Assembly: GCF_018343775.1 (NCBI RefSeq) | Contig: NZ_CP074349.1 | Span: 5,508,001 to 5,572,000 of the forward strand | Source of the DNA: Pseudomonas cichorii | Lineage (GTDB): Bacteria; Pseudomonadota; Gammaproteobacteria; Pseudomonadales; Pseudomonadaceae | Direction: 5' to 3' | DNA length: 64,000 nucleotides | Shown here: positions 8,587-17,495 of the stretch, piece after piece | Layout: each line of letters starts with the position of its first letter | Position numbering within the stretch: the first letter of the stretch is position 1 | The notes under the pieces: model-generated | What the model saw: the letters and a program-made list of their open reading frames with translations, nothing else | What the model was told of the DNA's origin: nothing | The model's database searches: none | Program-made: the position numbers and the translations under genes

Positions 8587-9003
8587 TCAGCGACCTCCCA
8601 CAGGGGTTGCAGTCGGGATCACGTCCGGCTCTTCCTTGGGCAGCGGCTCGCCCCGGTTGGTACGGCTGATCAACGCAATGGTGCAGGCACACAACACCAC
8701 CGAACCGATGGCAGCCAGCACGGCAACAGGTCCGCCCTTGAGCGCAGTCACCACATTCTGTTGGGCGGCCATGGCCACCACCACCGGAATGTACATGGCA
8801 CCCCAGAAGCCGACGCCCATCTCGCATTCCTTGCTCATGCCGCCGTTTTTCTCCATCCACAGGCGGGCGCAGATCAACAGGATCATGGCGATACCGACAC
8901 CGCCCACGTTGGATTTGACCCCCAGCAGAACGCCGAGCATGTCACCTAGAATCACCCCTGCAAGGGTGCAAATAGCCAGCAAAGCCACACCGTAGATAAT
9001 CAT
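8587..9003 (-). CDS. madL: Malonate transporter subunit MadL
   Basis: A 138-residue hydrophobic protein with about four helices, beginning MIIYGVALLAICTLAGVILGD. This is the small partner of MadM in the malonate carrier. The conserved VGGVGIAMILLICARLWMEK segment and the short polar tail are typical. It follows mdcH by 70 bases and precedes madM with a one-base gap. Uptake by MadLM would feed the decarboxylase encoded upstream. Confidence 0.9.
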   Translation of the reverse strand: MIIYGVALLAICTLAGVILGDMLGVLLGVKSNVGGVGIAMILLICARLWMEKNGGMSKECEMGVGFWGAMYIPVVVAMAAQQNVVTALKGGPVAVLAAIGSVVLCACTIALISRTNRGEPLPKEEPDVIPTATPVGGR

Positions 9004-9073
9004 TGTTGTTATTCCTCAATTGCGTTGCCGAAGTTGTTGTTTTTGTCCTTCGCAGCAGCATTGCACTCACACT

Positions 9074-10009
9074 TTATGGATTGCGGGTTCCCTCCTCTCG
9101 CGACAACGCGACCAGACTGTCCAGGCGAGCGCCTTGAAAGGCGACAGCCGTTCCTTGTTCAAACACCTTGCGCGCCAGCCCCGTCAGCACGGTGCCGGGC
9201 GGTAACTCGATCTGCAGCCGCACGCCACGCTCGTAGGCGGTCTGCACGGTGCTGCGCCAGTCAATGACCCGGCACATGTTGAAGGTCAGGTCATCGCGCA
9301 GCTTTTCGACATTCACGATGGGGCGTGCCGTACTGCCGCTCAGATAACGCACCTTGGGTGTCTCAAGCCGAACCTCAGCGAATGCACGGGCCAGCACCTG
9401 CGCCGGTTCATCCAGCAGAGCGCAATGGGACGGCACGCTCACGGCCAGGCGTTTGACGGCAGCGGCGCCGGCCTCTTTGGCCAGACGCCCGACCTGCTCC
9501 ATCGCCTGGCTGCTGCCAGCAATGACGCATTGGTTATCGGCGTTGATATTGGCCAGGAAAACCGGCGTCTCCTGGCTATGAATCCGGTCAATCGACGCCT
9601 CGATACAGGCTTGATCCAGACCGATAATGGCGGTCATGCCATAGCCTTCGGGGTAAGCGTTCTGCATCAACTCGCCGCGCAGGGCCACCAGTCGCAGTGC
9701 ATCCTCGAAAGCCAGTGCATGGGCAATGACAGCGGCCGGATAAGCCCCAATCGACAGGCCGGCGACGTAATCCGGCTGACAACCGTGGTGCTGCAAGACA
9801 CGGGCGCAAGCCACCCCGGCGATCAGCAGGCAAAGCTGAACGGAACGGGTCGACTGCAACGCTTCGGCACAGTCAAGCGCCAACACATCCTCACCCAACG
9901 CCTCGGCAGCCTCGCGCAGGCAATCGTGGACCAGAGGCAAATCCGGCAACTGATGCAACATGCCCACCTGCTGCGCGCCCTGGCCGGGAAACACCCAGAA
10001 GCTGCTCAT
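9074..10009 (-). CDS. mdcH: Malonate decarboxylase malonyltransferase MdcH (epsilon)
   Basis: A 311-residue acyltransferase resembling FabD. It opens with WVFPGQGAQQVGML, has the nucleophile elbow GLSIGAYPAAV and a later VPSHCALLDEPA histidine segment. It loads malonyl from malonyl-CoA onto the acyl carrier MdcC during maturation and priming of malonate decarboxylase. The ATG at 10009 overlaps the mdcG stop as ATGA, favouring it over an in-frame start eight codons upstream. Confidence 0.92.
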   Translation of the reverse strand: MSSFWVFPGQGAQQVGMLHQLPDLPLVHDCLREAAEALGEDVLALDCAEALQSTRSVQLCLLIAGVACARVLQHHGCQPDYVAGLSIGAYPAAVIAHALAFEDALRLVALRGELMQNAYPEGYGMTAIIGLDQACIEASIDRIHSQETPVFLANINADNQCVIAGSSQAMEQVGRLAKEAGAAAVKRLAVSVPSHCALLDEPAQVLARAFAEVRLETPKVRYLSGSTARPIVNVEKLRDDLTFNMCRVIDWRSTVQTAYERGVRLQIELPPGTVLTGLARKVFEQGTAVAFQGARLDSLVALSREEGTRNP

Positions 10010-10638
10010 GCGCTCACCCCAGGCTGCTGCCATGGATCGCTGACCAGTCGGGTATCTGTCGAACTTTTGAGCAGAACCTCACGGGAAGACCCGGCCCACT
10101 CCTTCAAAGCCACCGCCCCTTCGGCCAGTTGCAACTGAACATCGACCCGGCAGATGGCTGTTTCCAGCGCCTCCACCAGCTCGGCAGCCCAACCGCGACT
10201 CACAGGCTCCGGTGTGCGCAAAATCAGATCCAGATCGCTACCCTGATGCAGCGCGGCAAAACCACTGGCCAGCTCGAAGCCTGCGCTGCCACTGACGCCC
10301 CAGCTCAAGTTCAATACGTCCATTACCGGACGGACCTGACTCAATGCATCCAGCGCAGGCCAGTGCCGGGGATTTCTGTCAGCCAGATGAGTCAGTTGTT
10401 CAGGACGTACATGACGCTCGATGGCCGAGCACGCCATGGTCGTGGCATAGCGCTGCTCGCGACGCGGCCCGCGGATACCCACCGCCACCTGCCCTGCCGC
10501 AGCAGCACCACGGCGCACCACCACTGGCTGGCCCTGGCTGATCACTTCAAACACCCAGTCAGGCGCATCCCCAGGCAAGCCGGACAGGCTCATGCCCCAC
10601 AACAAATCATGGGGCAGCACCGCCAGCGGGGTATTCAT
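10006..10638 (-). CDS. mdcG: Phosphoribosyl-dephospho-CoA transferase MdcG (holo-ACP synthase)
   Basis: A 210-residue nucleotidyltransferase that attaches the 2'-(5''-phosphoribosyl)-3'-dephospho-CoA prosthetic group to MdcC. The acidic motif SDLDLILRTPEP, near residue 138, fits the metal-binding DxD of the family. The ATG at 10638 overlaps the mdcE stop (TAATG). The stop overlaps the mdcH ATG, so the gene is translationally coupled on both sides. Confidence 0.92.
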   Translation of the reverse strand: MNTPLAVLPHDLLWGMSLSGLPGDAPDWVFEVISQGQPVVVRRGAAAAGQVAVGIRGPRREQRYATTMACSAIERHVRPEQLTHLADRNPRHWPALDALSQVRPVMDVLNLSWGVSGSAGFELASGFAALHQGSDLDLILRTPEPVSRGWAAELVEALETAICRVDVQLQLAEGAVALKEWAGSSREVLLKSSTDTRLVSDPWQQPGVSA

Positions 10639-11438
10639 TACCACTGAGCCCGCAGCAGTTGGCGCACGTTCGACGAAGCTGCGCGATTGCTGGCACCCAG
10701 TCGACTGCTCAAGTCAGCACCTGTGGCCTGAACATCCTTGATGGCGCTGCCCAGCACATGCTGAACCTGAGCGACATCAGCGGCCGCCGGTTGCTCGATC
10801 TGGCTGACCGACAAGGTTTCCCACAGCAAACCCAGGCTCGCGTAATTGTCGATGTCATAAGCCATGGGCGGGATGCTGGCGGCGAGTTTTTCCAGTTCCT
10901 CGACGCTGCGCAGCGTCACGCGGGCGGCGGACGCCTTGCCCATGGCATGCACCATCACTCCCGGATCGCGCAGGGCAATCAGCCGGTTGGCCTGATAACC
11001 ATGGGCCAGAAAGGCGCCGGACATGGCTTTGCCCACCAGCAGGCCAATCACCGGATGCCCGGCCAGCCGCGCACGAGCGTAACTGTCCACAGCGCCCGCC
11101 AGTGCCTGATGAATCCCCAAGGCTTCTTCGCGACGGCCATAGGCCTGGCTTGGCACATCGATAATCGCAATCAGCGCACGCTTGTGTTCGGCATCGCGGT
11201 CCAGCTCGATTGCATCGTCCACGGCCTTGGCCAGCCCCCAGCCTTCCAGCAGCCCGACTTCCCCCTGACGAGCACGAGGAAAACGGTTATCCGCATCCGC
11301 GACCACCGCCAGAAAACGTACCGCCTGTTCGCCAAGCATGCCGTCCGCCGCCTTGACCGAAGCCGGCAGGCCCACCACTTCCCGGGCCTCTGCACTCAAG
11401 GCGTTGAACCAGTTCAAACCGCGTGGGGAATCACTCAT
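10638..11438 (-). CDS. mdcE: Malonate decarboxylase gamma subunit MdcE
   Basis: A 266-residue carboxyltransferase/decarboxylase-type subunit with a crotonase-like fold. Landmarks are RGLNWFNALSAEAREV, DADNRFPRARQGEVGLLEGW and GKAMSGAFLAHGYQANRL. With MdcD it decarboxylates malonyl-S-ACP to acetyl-S-ACP. The start at 11438 overlaps the mdcD stop by four bases (ATGA), and the stop overlaps the mdcG start. Confidence 0.93.
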   Translation of the reverse strand: MSDSPRGLNWFNALSAEAREVVGLPASVKAADGMLGEQAVRFLAVVADADNRFPRARQGEVGLLEGWGLAKAVDDAIELDRDAEHKRALIAIIDVPSQAYGRREEALGIHQALAGAVDSYARARLAGHPVIGLLVGKAMSGAFLAHGYQANRLIALRDPGVMVHAMGKASAARVTLRSVEELEKLAASIPPMAYDIDNYASLGLLWETLSVSQIEQPAAADVAQVQHVLGSAIKDVQATGADLSSRLGASNRAASSNVRQLLRAQW

Positions 11439-12286
11439 GACTTGGCTCCTTGATAGAGGTTGCGCACGGCCTGCGGGTCGATCTGCGCCGTGGTGTCCAG
11501 GCGCGAGAGACGCTGCAGGAACAGGTCGTACTGGCTGCTGCGGTGCTGGGCAGGCACGCCGTCACCGAGCCAGCCACTGACGATGTGCCGGATATCCGCC
11601 ACATCGTCAGCAGCAAAGCCGTCCACCAGTTCGCTGGCGAAACGTTGTTCGCCGCCGGTCAGGCTCCAGATAAAAGGCCGGTCACGTGAGTCGTATTCTT
11701 CGATACCCGCTTCCTGCTCGATCACCTGCGGACCATTCAGACCCAAGCGAGCTTCCTGAGTGACCAGCAGATAACTGCACAGGCCAGCGGCGATGGACAT
11801 GCCGCCGAAACACCCGACACTGCCCGCCACGACACCGATCACCGGCTGGTACTGACGCAGGTCGACAATCGCGGCATGAATCTCGGCAATTGCGGCCAGA
11901 CCCAGATTGGCTTCCTGCAAACGCACGCCACCGGTTTCCAGCAGCAGAATCGCAGCGGTGGGAATGCCCTTGCGGTTGTCCTCGGCAGCCAGCTCCAGCG
12001 CGCCGGCCATTTTCGCGCCGCCCACTTCACCCATGCTGCCGCCCTGGAAACTGCCTTCGATAGCCGCGATGACCACCGGGCGTCCATCGACCGTGCCTTT
12101 GGCGACCACAACCCCATCATCGGCCTGGGGCACGACACCCTGACGTGCCAGCCAGGGCGACATGACACGGGCAAACGGATCAATCAGCTCGCGAAAGCTG
12201 CCCTCATCCAGCAAGGCTCGGGCACGCTGACGGGCACCGAGTTCGATAAAGCTGTGCTGGCTCAGCAAACGGGCGGTATCAGTCAT
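11435..12286 (-). CDS. mdcD: Malonate decarboxylase beta subunit MdcD
   Basis: A 283-residue subunit starting MTDTARLLSQHSFIELGARQRA, with an ATG inside the mdcC end (8-base overlap). The family core shows FRELIDPFARVMSPWL, GGSMGEVGGAKMAGALELA and GGVRLQEANLGLAAIAEIHAA, a carboxyltransferase-like acyl-binding fold. Together with MdcE it forms the malonyl-S-ACP decarboxylase. A longer upstream reading of 22 codons runs through mdcC in another frame and was rejected. Confidence 0.93.
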   Translation of the reverse strand: MTDTARLLSQHSFIELGARQRARALLDEGSFRELIDPFARVMSPWLARQGVVPQADDGVVVAKGTVDGRPVVIAAIEGSFQGGSMGEVGGAKMAGALELAAEDNRKGIPTAAILLLETGGVRLQEANLGLAAIAEIHAAIVDLRQYQPVIGVVAGSVGCFGGMSIAAGLCSYLLVTQEARLGLNGPQVIEQEAGIEEYDSRDRPFIWSLTGGEQRFASELVDGFAADDVADIRHIVSGWLGDGVPAQHRSSQYDLFLQRLSRLDTTAQIDPQAVRNLYQGAKS

Positions 12287-12578
12287 GGCCGATCTCCTCG
12301 AAACCCTGTTCCAGACGCAGACGCACCACGCCCGGCGTCGCCCCGAAATCATGAATATCGATACTCAGCGCGGGCGGCGTCTGGCCCTCGAACATGCGCT
12401 CGAACAGATGCTGCCAGCGTGCCGAGGCACCGTTGACCGAGGTCACCACCTGAATCGACAGCTTGCCCGGCAAGCCCGGCTCCAGCAGTACTTCAAGGTC
12501 GCCCGAACCGACACAGCCCACCAACGCACGGCCTGTGGGCGGCTGTCCGGCAGGAAATTCAAAAGACAGGGTTTCCAT
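12279..12578 (-). CDS. mdcC: Malonate decarboxylase acyl carrier protein MdcC (delta)
   Basis: A 99-residue acyl carrier. The prosthetic-group serine is Ser25 in the motif VGCVGSGDLEVLL, the same position as in the Klebsiella protein. It carries the malonyl/acetyl thioester that MdcA, MdcDE and MdcH act on. The ATG at 12578 has gaggag upstream, lying within the last codons of mdcB. A TTG two codons earlier is less likely. Confidence 0.93.
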   Translation of the reverse strand: METLSFEFPAGQPPTGRALVGCVGSGDLEVLLEPGLPGKLSIQVVTSVNGASARWQHLFERMFEGQTPPALSIDIHDFGATPGVVRLRLEQGFEEIGHD

Positions 12579-12580
12579 GA

Positions 12581-13456
12581 TCAAAGACTCCTCGATAAAT
12601 GGCCGAGCGCAGGCTCAAGGCTATCGATAAACAGGCAGGCGGCGAGCAGGTCGGCAGCGCCGCCAGGAGAGGCATTCAGGCTCAACAGTTGCTGATCCAG
12701 GGCTTGCAGATGACGGCGACCCGCCAGGCTGGCGCTGCCTCCGGCATCCAGCACCCGTTGCGCGCCCCGCTGCATGGCTTCCAGCCCGGTCATGCCGGAA
12801 CGGTGCAACACGCAGGTGTCCGCCAGCGTGGTCATGATCGCCAGCAGCGCATCCAGCCGTGCATTCTGCTCACCGCTGCCACTGGCCCGGCTGTGTTGCA
12901 GTTGCGGCAGACCGAAACGGATGACTGCCGGAAAGCCCTGTTGCGCCTGTTCCCTTGCGCCCATGACGCCATAGCGGCGTGCGACTTCGCGGCCATGGCT
13001 GGGCTGAGCGATGACATGCCGGTCTTCGATCTGCGCCAGTTGCGCCGCCCGCAGGCACAGCGCCGCAGGCGTGCAGTTATCCGGCTCCAGCGCGGCAGCC
13101 GTCACCAACAGGCCCAAGGCCCAGATCGCACCGCGATGGGTATTCACGCCGCCGGTGGTGCGCAGCATCTCTGCTTCACCTTCACGACCAAGACGGCCCA
13201 GGATTTCACGTAATGGCTGGCCAACTTCACCAAGCGCCAGCGCGGCATCGGCCATTTGCTTGAAGGTCGGCCATAACGACAGGGCCGAGGCGTGCATCAG
13301 GCCAAGGTGCAAGTCGGTATGAGCGCCGCTGCCACGCCGGTCGACCAGCGCCGGTTTGGGTGACAGGTCCGCTTCGTCGATCAGTGCTTCCATAGCCAGA
13401 TCGGCCAGGTGCTCGCTGAGGGTGACAGGCGGCGAATCCAGTTTGAGTGCGCGCAT
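12581..13456 (-). CDS. mdcB: Triphosphoribosyl-dephospho-CoA synthase MdcB
   Basis: A 291-residue CitG/MdcB-family enzyme that condenses dephospho-CoA with ATP to make the precursor of the MdcC prosthetic group. Landmarks are [24 protein letters not shown] near residue 45 and [18 protein letters not shown] near 115. The ATG at 13456 overlaps the mdcA stop (ATGA), so I discarded 16 upstream codons that share sequence with the mdcA end. Confidence 0.92.
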   Translation of the reverse strand: MRALKLDSPPVTLSEHLADLAMEALIDEADLSPKPALVDRRGSGAHTDLHLGLMHASALSLWPTFKQMADAALALGEVGQPLREILGRLGREGEAEMLRTTGGVNTHRGAIWALGLLVTAAALEPDNCTPAALCLRAAQLAQIEDRHVIAQPSHGREVARRYGVMGAREQAQQGFPAVIRFGLPQLQHSRASGSGEQNARLDALLAIMTTLADTCVLHRSGMTGLEAMQRGAQRVLDAGGSASLAGRRHLQALDQQLLSLNASPGGAADLLAACLFIDSLEPALGHLSRSL

Positions 13457-15132
13457 CACCAACTCCTGAATTTCGCAGGCGGGTTGTACAGGCCGCCCGA
13501 CCACTGAACCAGTTCCGCAATGCTCTTGGCGGCAAGCAGTTCGCGGCTGGCGTCGGTGCGACGAATCCCCAGATCCTCCGGCAGAGCGATCAGGCCTTCG
13601 CGACGCATGCGGGCGGTGTCCTTGGGATTGTGGCGCATGCCGATCACGGTCACGCCTGCCACGGCGGCAATCATCGCCTGACGCTCTTCCAGGCTGCGGG
13701 CCTTGTACAGATAGGCGATGCCCTCTTCGGTCAGCAAGTGGGTAACGTCGTCGCCATAAATCATGATCGGCGCCAGCGGCATGCCGCTTTTCTTCGCCAC
13801 GTCCACCGCATCGAGGGTTTCGACGAAGGTGGGTTTGCCGCCTTCCTGGAAGGTCTCAACCATCTGCACCACCAGCTTCTTGCCGCGCTCCAGATAAGCC
13901 TCGGGCGCATCGCCACTCTGCTGGCGCATATCGAGCCAGGCAGGGGTGGCATGACGGCGACCACGAGGATCATGGCCCATGTTGGGCGCGCCACCGAAGC
14001 CTGCCAGCCTGCCGCGAGTCACGGTCGAGGAATGGCCATCGCCATCGACCTGCAAGGTCGCGCCGATAAACAGATCCACCGCGTACTGCCCGGCCAGCTG
14101 GCACAACTGGCGGTTGGAGCGCAGCGAACCGTCGCGTCCGGTAAAGAACACATCGGGCCGGGCCGCGATGTAGTTTTCCATTCCCAGCTCGGTGCCGAAG
14201 CAATGCACACTTTCGACCCAACCGCTTTCAATGGCGGGGATCAGCGTCGGATGCGGGTTGAGTGTCCAGTTGCGGCAAATCTTGCCCTTGAGGCCCAGCG
14301 ACTCGCCATAGGTCGGCAGGATCAGCTCGATGGCTGCCGTGTTGAAACCGATGCCGTGGTTCAGCGACTGAACATTGTGTTTCTCGTAGATGCCGCGAAT
14401 AGCCATCATCGCCATCAGCACATGCACAGGCTTGATATGGCGCGGGTCGCGGGTGAACAGCGGTTCGATGTAGAACGGCTTGTCGGCCACCACCACGAAA
14501 TCGACCCAGGAAGCCGGGATATCGACACGGGGCAACTCGCTGACATCGTCCACCAACTGGTTGACCTGAACGATGACAATGCCATCGCTGAAAGCAGCAG
14601 GTTCGATCAGTGCCGGGGTGTCTTCGGTGCTCGGACCGGTGTAGATATTGCCTGCCCGGTCGGCCATGAAACCGGCAGCCAGTACGACGTTGGGGATCAG
14701 GTCCACCACCAGTCGGGAATACAGTTCGATGTACGTGTGGATGGCGCCAATTTCCAGCAGCCCGTCTTCCAGCAACTGGCTGATGCGCAGGCTTTGCGTA
14801 CCGGCAAAGGAGAAGTCCAGCTTGCGGGCGATGCCCTGCTCGAAAAGGTCCAGATGCTCGGCCCGACCCACGCTGGGCATGATCATGTGCAGGTCGTGCA
14901 CCTTGCCGGGATCGACCTTGGCCAGCGCACGGGACAGAAAGTCCGCCTGCTTCTGGTTATTGCCTTCCAGCACCACACGGTCCCCGGAAACCAGCAAGGC
15001 CTCCAGCGCCGCGACAATCTTGTCGGTCGGCAGAACCACACCATCGGCGAGGGTTCGCACCTGCTCGAGCCGCCGCTGTTTCTCACTGCGACGACGCGAC
15101 CAGCGCGCGTCGGGGTTCGTTGTTGTTGTCAT
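13456..15132 (-). CDS. mdcA: Malonate decarboxylase alpha subunit MdcA
   Basis: A 558-residue acetyl-S-ACP:malonate ACP-transferase, which swaps acetyl for malonyl on MdcC. It is related to citrate lyase alpha. Visible landmarks are [36 protein letters not shown] and [20 protein letters not shown]. It is the first gene of the mdcABCDEGH-madLM operon; nearly all junctions overlap, as expected for a stoichiometric complex. The ATG at 15132 follows gtggag; a GTG two codons earlier is an alternative. The promoter and MdcR site should lie in 15133-15375. Confidence 0.95.
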   Translation of the reverse strand: MTTTTNPDARWSRRRSEKQRRLEQVRTLADGVVLPTDKIVAALEALLVSGDRVVLEGNNQKQADFLSRALAKVDPGKVHDLHMIMPSVGRAEHLDLFEQGIARKLDFSFAGTQSLRISQLLEDGLLEIGAIHTYIELYSRLVVDLIPNVVLAAGFMADRAGNIYTGPSTEDTPALIEPAAFSDGIVIVQVNQLVDDVSELPRVDIPASWVDFVVVADKPFYIEPLFTRDPRHIKPVHVLMAMMAIRGIYEKHNVQSLNHGIGFNTAAIELILPTYGESLGLKGKICRNWTLNPHPTLIPAIESGWVESVHCFGTELGMENYIAARPDVFFTGRDGSLRSNRQLCQLAGQYAVDLFIGATLQVDGDGHSSTVTRGRLAGFGGAPNMGHDPRGRRHATPAWLDMRQQSGDAPEAYLERGKKLVVQMVETFQEGGKPTFVETLDAVDVAKKSGMPLAPIMIYGDDVTHLLTEEGIAYLYKARSLEERQAMIAAVAGVTVIGMRHNPKDTARMRREGLIALPEDLGIRRTDASRELLAAKSIAELVQWSGGLYNPPAKFRSW

Positions 15133-15247
15133 GATCACTCCACGAATTCGCTGTCGTGGGTCACCTTAGGAGCGAAGGGTGTGGAGCATCAATCAAGCTG
15201 GGAGCGGGATCGTTACGGTTGGAGTAATGAATGAGGATTTGGGCTGC

Positions 15248-15274
15248 TTTTCGCGAATGAATTCGCTCCTGCAG
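15248..15274. repeat. REP element
   Basis: ttttcgcgaatgaattcgctcctgc, a single palindromic REP core, in the intergenic region between the divergent mdcA and M60 peptidase genes. The rest of that 243-base region (15133-15375) should hold the mdc promoter and MdcR sites, which I could not resolve. Confidence 0.75.
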
Positions 15275-15321
15275 GCCCATAGTATTACCAAACGATATAC
15301 CTGCACGCGCCCATTCAATGA

Positions 15322-15350
15322 TGGACAAACTAAACTACATCCAATAAAGG
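15322..15350 (+). promoter_or_regulatory. Candidate sigma-70 promoter for the M60 peptidase gene
   Basis: tggaca (5 of 6 to the -35 consensus) and taaagg (a weak -10) are separated by 17 bases, ending 26 bases before the start codon. This is the best fit by eye, not a firm call. Confidence 0.25.
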
Positions 15351-15375
15351 GAGCACTATAAAAAGGAGCCAGACA

Positions 15376-17307
15376 ATGAGCATGCCTTATGATCGAACCA
15401 TACTATATAAAGCCACGCGCTTATACCTTCAATCCATTATCATCCTGTTGACATTCGTCACGGGCATCGCAGCCCATGCCGAAAACGACGCTATCTACGA
15501 TGACAAAGAAGTATTAGTGCCTTCGGAATACCTCGATAGAAAGATCGACACTTCTCAACCCTCTACACAAGGTCTACTGAGCGAAGTCTTGCTGTGGCAA
15601 TTACGGGCACAGGCAATATATGAAGGCGGAGAAGACACGTACAACATTCCCGTTCTCGAAGAACAAGAGAATGAAATGAGGCGCGTGGGAGGATGGCAGC
15701 ATAGAAATATCTATATACCCACTCGTGTTTATCTGGCGGTCGGCGATGAGATAATTCTGGACGTCAAAGACTATCCCAGCCTGCTTACACACTGTTCCGC
15801 TCACACATTCGCTAACTTCGACAAGCCATACGGATCCTCGGCCACGAACAGCATGACCTTGAGAAAAAACTCGACTCAGGTTTACAAAGCAACCATTCCC
15901 GGCATGCTGATGCTTGCCTGTGTGGACGTCGGCAAGAACATGAACAATTGGAGCAGTTGGGGCCAATTTGTCAACATCAGCACCTCCCAGCCCCATGCAA
16001 ACACATCGCTCTATCTCTTCGGAGTAACACCACCGAGCGACTGGCCTGCGATCGCAAAAAAACCTGACCCCTCAGGCCAGGTCTACCTGTTCAACGGCAG
16101 AACCGTGATGAACTTCCCAGCATCCGTAGCCTTGCAGCATGCCGATAAAGATATAGATGCCATGATGAAGGAGCACCTGATCATTACAACCCGCTATGAT
16201 CAATTCAATGGTTTTACATGGCAGACCGATACGCCACTCGATGCTGTAGCCTTATCAATGTATCAGGCAAGCTTCAACCTATGCTGTATGTCTCATTATT
16301 ACAACGGACTGGTCGGAATAAATTTTGGTGGAAACCGGGTAACCAGTCAGTGGGGCGACTGGCATGAATATGGTCATCAGAACCAACTGGCCTGGAAATG
16401 GAACCACCTTACAGAAATCAGCAACAACTTGTTCTCGCTGGAAGCTTGCCGAATGTTAACAGGCAATAAAGTAGCCAATTTTGATCGGTGTCACTCACGT
16501 TTCGGCGCCTATATAACCTCGGACCCAGAAGCGGTGGGACGATTTCTGGCCATGGACGGTTTACCTGAAGTCCCCGATAACCCTGCTGATAAAACGTTAC
16601 TGATGCTCGCGCAACTTTATATCTCCTTCCCGGACTGGCATGCACAGTTCGCCAAGGATTTCCGGATGGCTTATGCACGTGGCGACAATGCCGATGACTT
16701 CTCGACAGAGCAGAAAAAGATCGACTGGTTTGTGATTAATAGCAGCAGGATAGTGGGCAAGGATTTGCGTGACTTCTTTGATAAATGGGGACTGACTTAC
16801 AGCCCAGCGGCACGACAAGCCATCGCAGATTTCAACCTTCCAGCGCCTATCAAACCGTCCGTGCAGCACTCATTAGAATGGGCAATCCCTGCAAAAACAA
16901 TGATTCAAGGAACGATATCCGTACCCGATCTGAAAAGCTTCGTTGGTCTTGTTGCTTATGGCAAAGAGGAAGGCCCCACATCGCTGCAACCGGTTGAGGG
17001 TGACTATACGAAACTGACAACGTGGGTTGTGGGCACACGGCGACAGCCTTACCCCCTTATCTTGCGCGGTACCCTCAGGCACGGAGAATGCCCAGAAGAA
17101 TATCCTATGCATGCGTTAAGAGCCTGTCCTGGCAATGACCATAACGTCTATTGGAAACTGAGCTATGTGCCTTTAGACAATTTACTTACGCTGCCCGACG
17201 ACCATTACGAAGGTGTACTCAGGCTGGGTATAAGGGCGGGTTCCGATTATAACTGGGGAGGAACCTTGACTGTTCCGATCAAGTTCAACGTCTCGAAGAG
17301 TCAATAA
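15376..17307 (+). CDS. Exported M60-like (enhancin-type) zinc metallopeptidase
   Basis: A 643-residue protein with a signal peptide ending near AHA-35. The zinc site is H330-E331-x-x-H334 in the context WGDWHEYGHQNQ, with a downstream Glu347 in TEISNNLFSLEA. This HExxH-x12-E arrangement with the Asn-Asn-Phe/Ile-Ser-Leu follow-up is characteristic of M60-like gluzincins. Known members cleave mucins or other O-glycoproteins. A strong aaaaggag site precedes the ATG by eight bases. The gene is visibly AT-richer than the mdc genes and uses rarer codons (ata, tta), suggesting acquisition. The target could be a host, insect or plant glycoprotein; this is not shown. Confidence 0.85.
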   Translation: MSMPYDRTILYKATRLYLQSIIILLTFVTGIAAHAENDAIYDDKEVLVPSEYLDRKIDTSQPSTQGLLSEVLLWQLRAQAIYEGGEDTYNIPVLEEQENEMRRVGGWQHRNIYIPTRVYLAVGDEIILDVKDYPSLLTHCSAHTFANFDKPYGSSATNSMTLRKNSTQVYKATIPGMLMLACVDVGKNMNNWSSWGQFVNISTSQPHANTSLYLFGVTPPSDWPAIAKKPDPSGQVYLFNGRTVMNFPASVALQHADKDIDAMMKEHLIITTRYDQFNGFTWQTDTPLDAVALSMYQASFNLCCMSHYYNGLVGINFGGNRVTSQWGDWHEYGHQNQLAWKWNHLTEISNNLFSLEACRMLTGNKVANFDRCHSRFGAYITSDPEAVGRFLAMDGLPEVPDNPADKTLLMLAQLYISFPDWHAQFAKDFRMAYARGDNADDFSTEQKKIDWFVINSSRIVGKDLRDFFDKWGLTYSPAARQAIADFNLPAPIKPSVQHSLEWAIPAKTMIQGTISVPDLKSFVGLVAYGKEEGPTSLQPVEGDYTKLTTWVVGTRRQPYPLILRGTLRHGECPEEYPMHALRACPGNDHNVYWKLSYVPLDNLLTLPDDHYEGVLRLGIRAGSDYNWGGTLTVPIKFNVSKSQ

Positions 17308-17312
17308 CCTGA

Positions 17313-17336
17313 GTTTCGCGAATGAATTCGCTACGT
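17313..17336. repeat. REP element
   Basis: gtttcgcgaatgaattcgctac, just after the M60 peptidase stop. It is the same REP family as the others in the window. Confidence 0.7.
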
Positions 17337-17452
17337 GGTAATGCCGATCCATTAAGGTCATCAATCACTTTGTGGGAGGCAGTTGCTGGCGACTTCATTC
17401 GGCCCATGGCTTTTGAAAGGCATTGCACCTTCCATGTACTTCTCACACATCG

Positions 17453-17483
17453 AACCGACCCGCCATCAGGCGGGTCGGCTTTG
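17453..17483. terminator. Hairpin terminator between the convergent M60 and RTX genes
   Basis: A perfect 10-bp stem, ccgacccgcc / ggcgggtcgg, with an atca loop lies 13 bases beyond the RTX stop. The T tracts on both sides are short (ctttg on plus, ttcg on minus), so it may act on either strand. Confidence 0.65.
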
Positions 17484-17495
17484 AGGTCGATGTGC

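Noticed and set aside
13447..15234. A 595-codon plus-strand open frame opposite mdcA
   Set aside because: mdcA matches the known subunit throughout its length; the opposite frame has no recognisable features.
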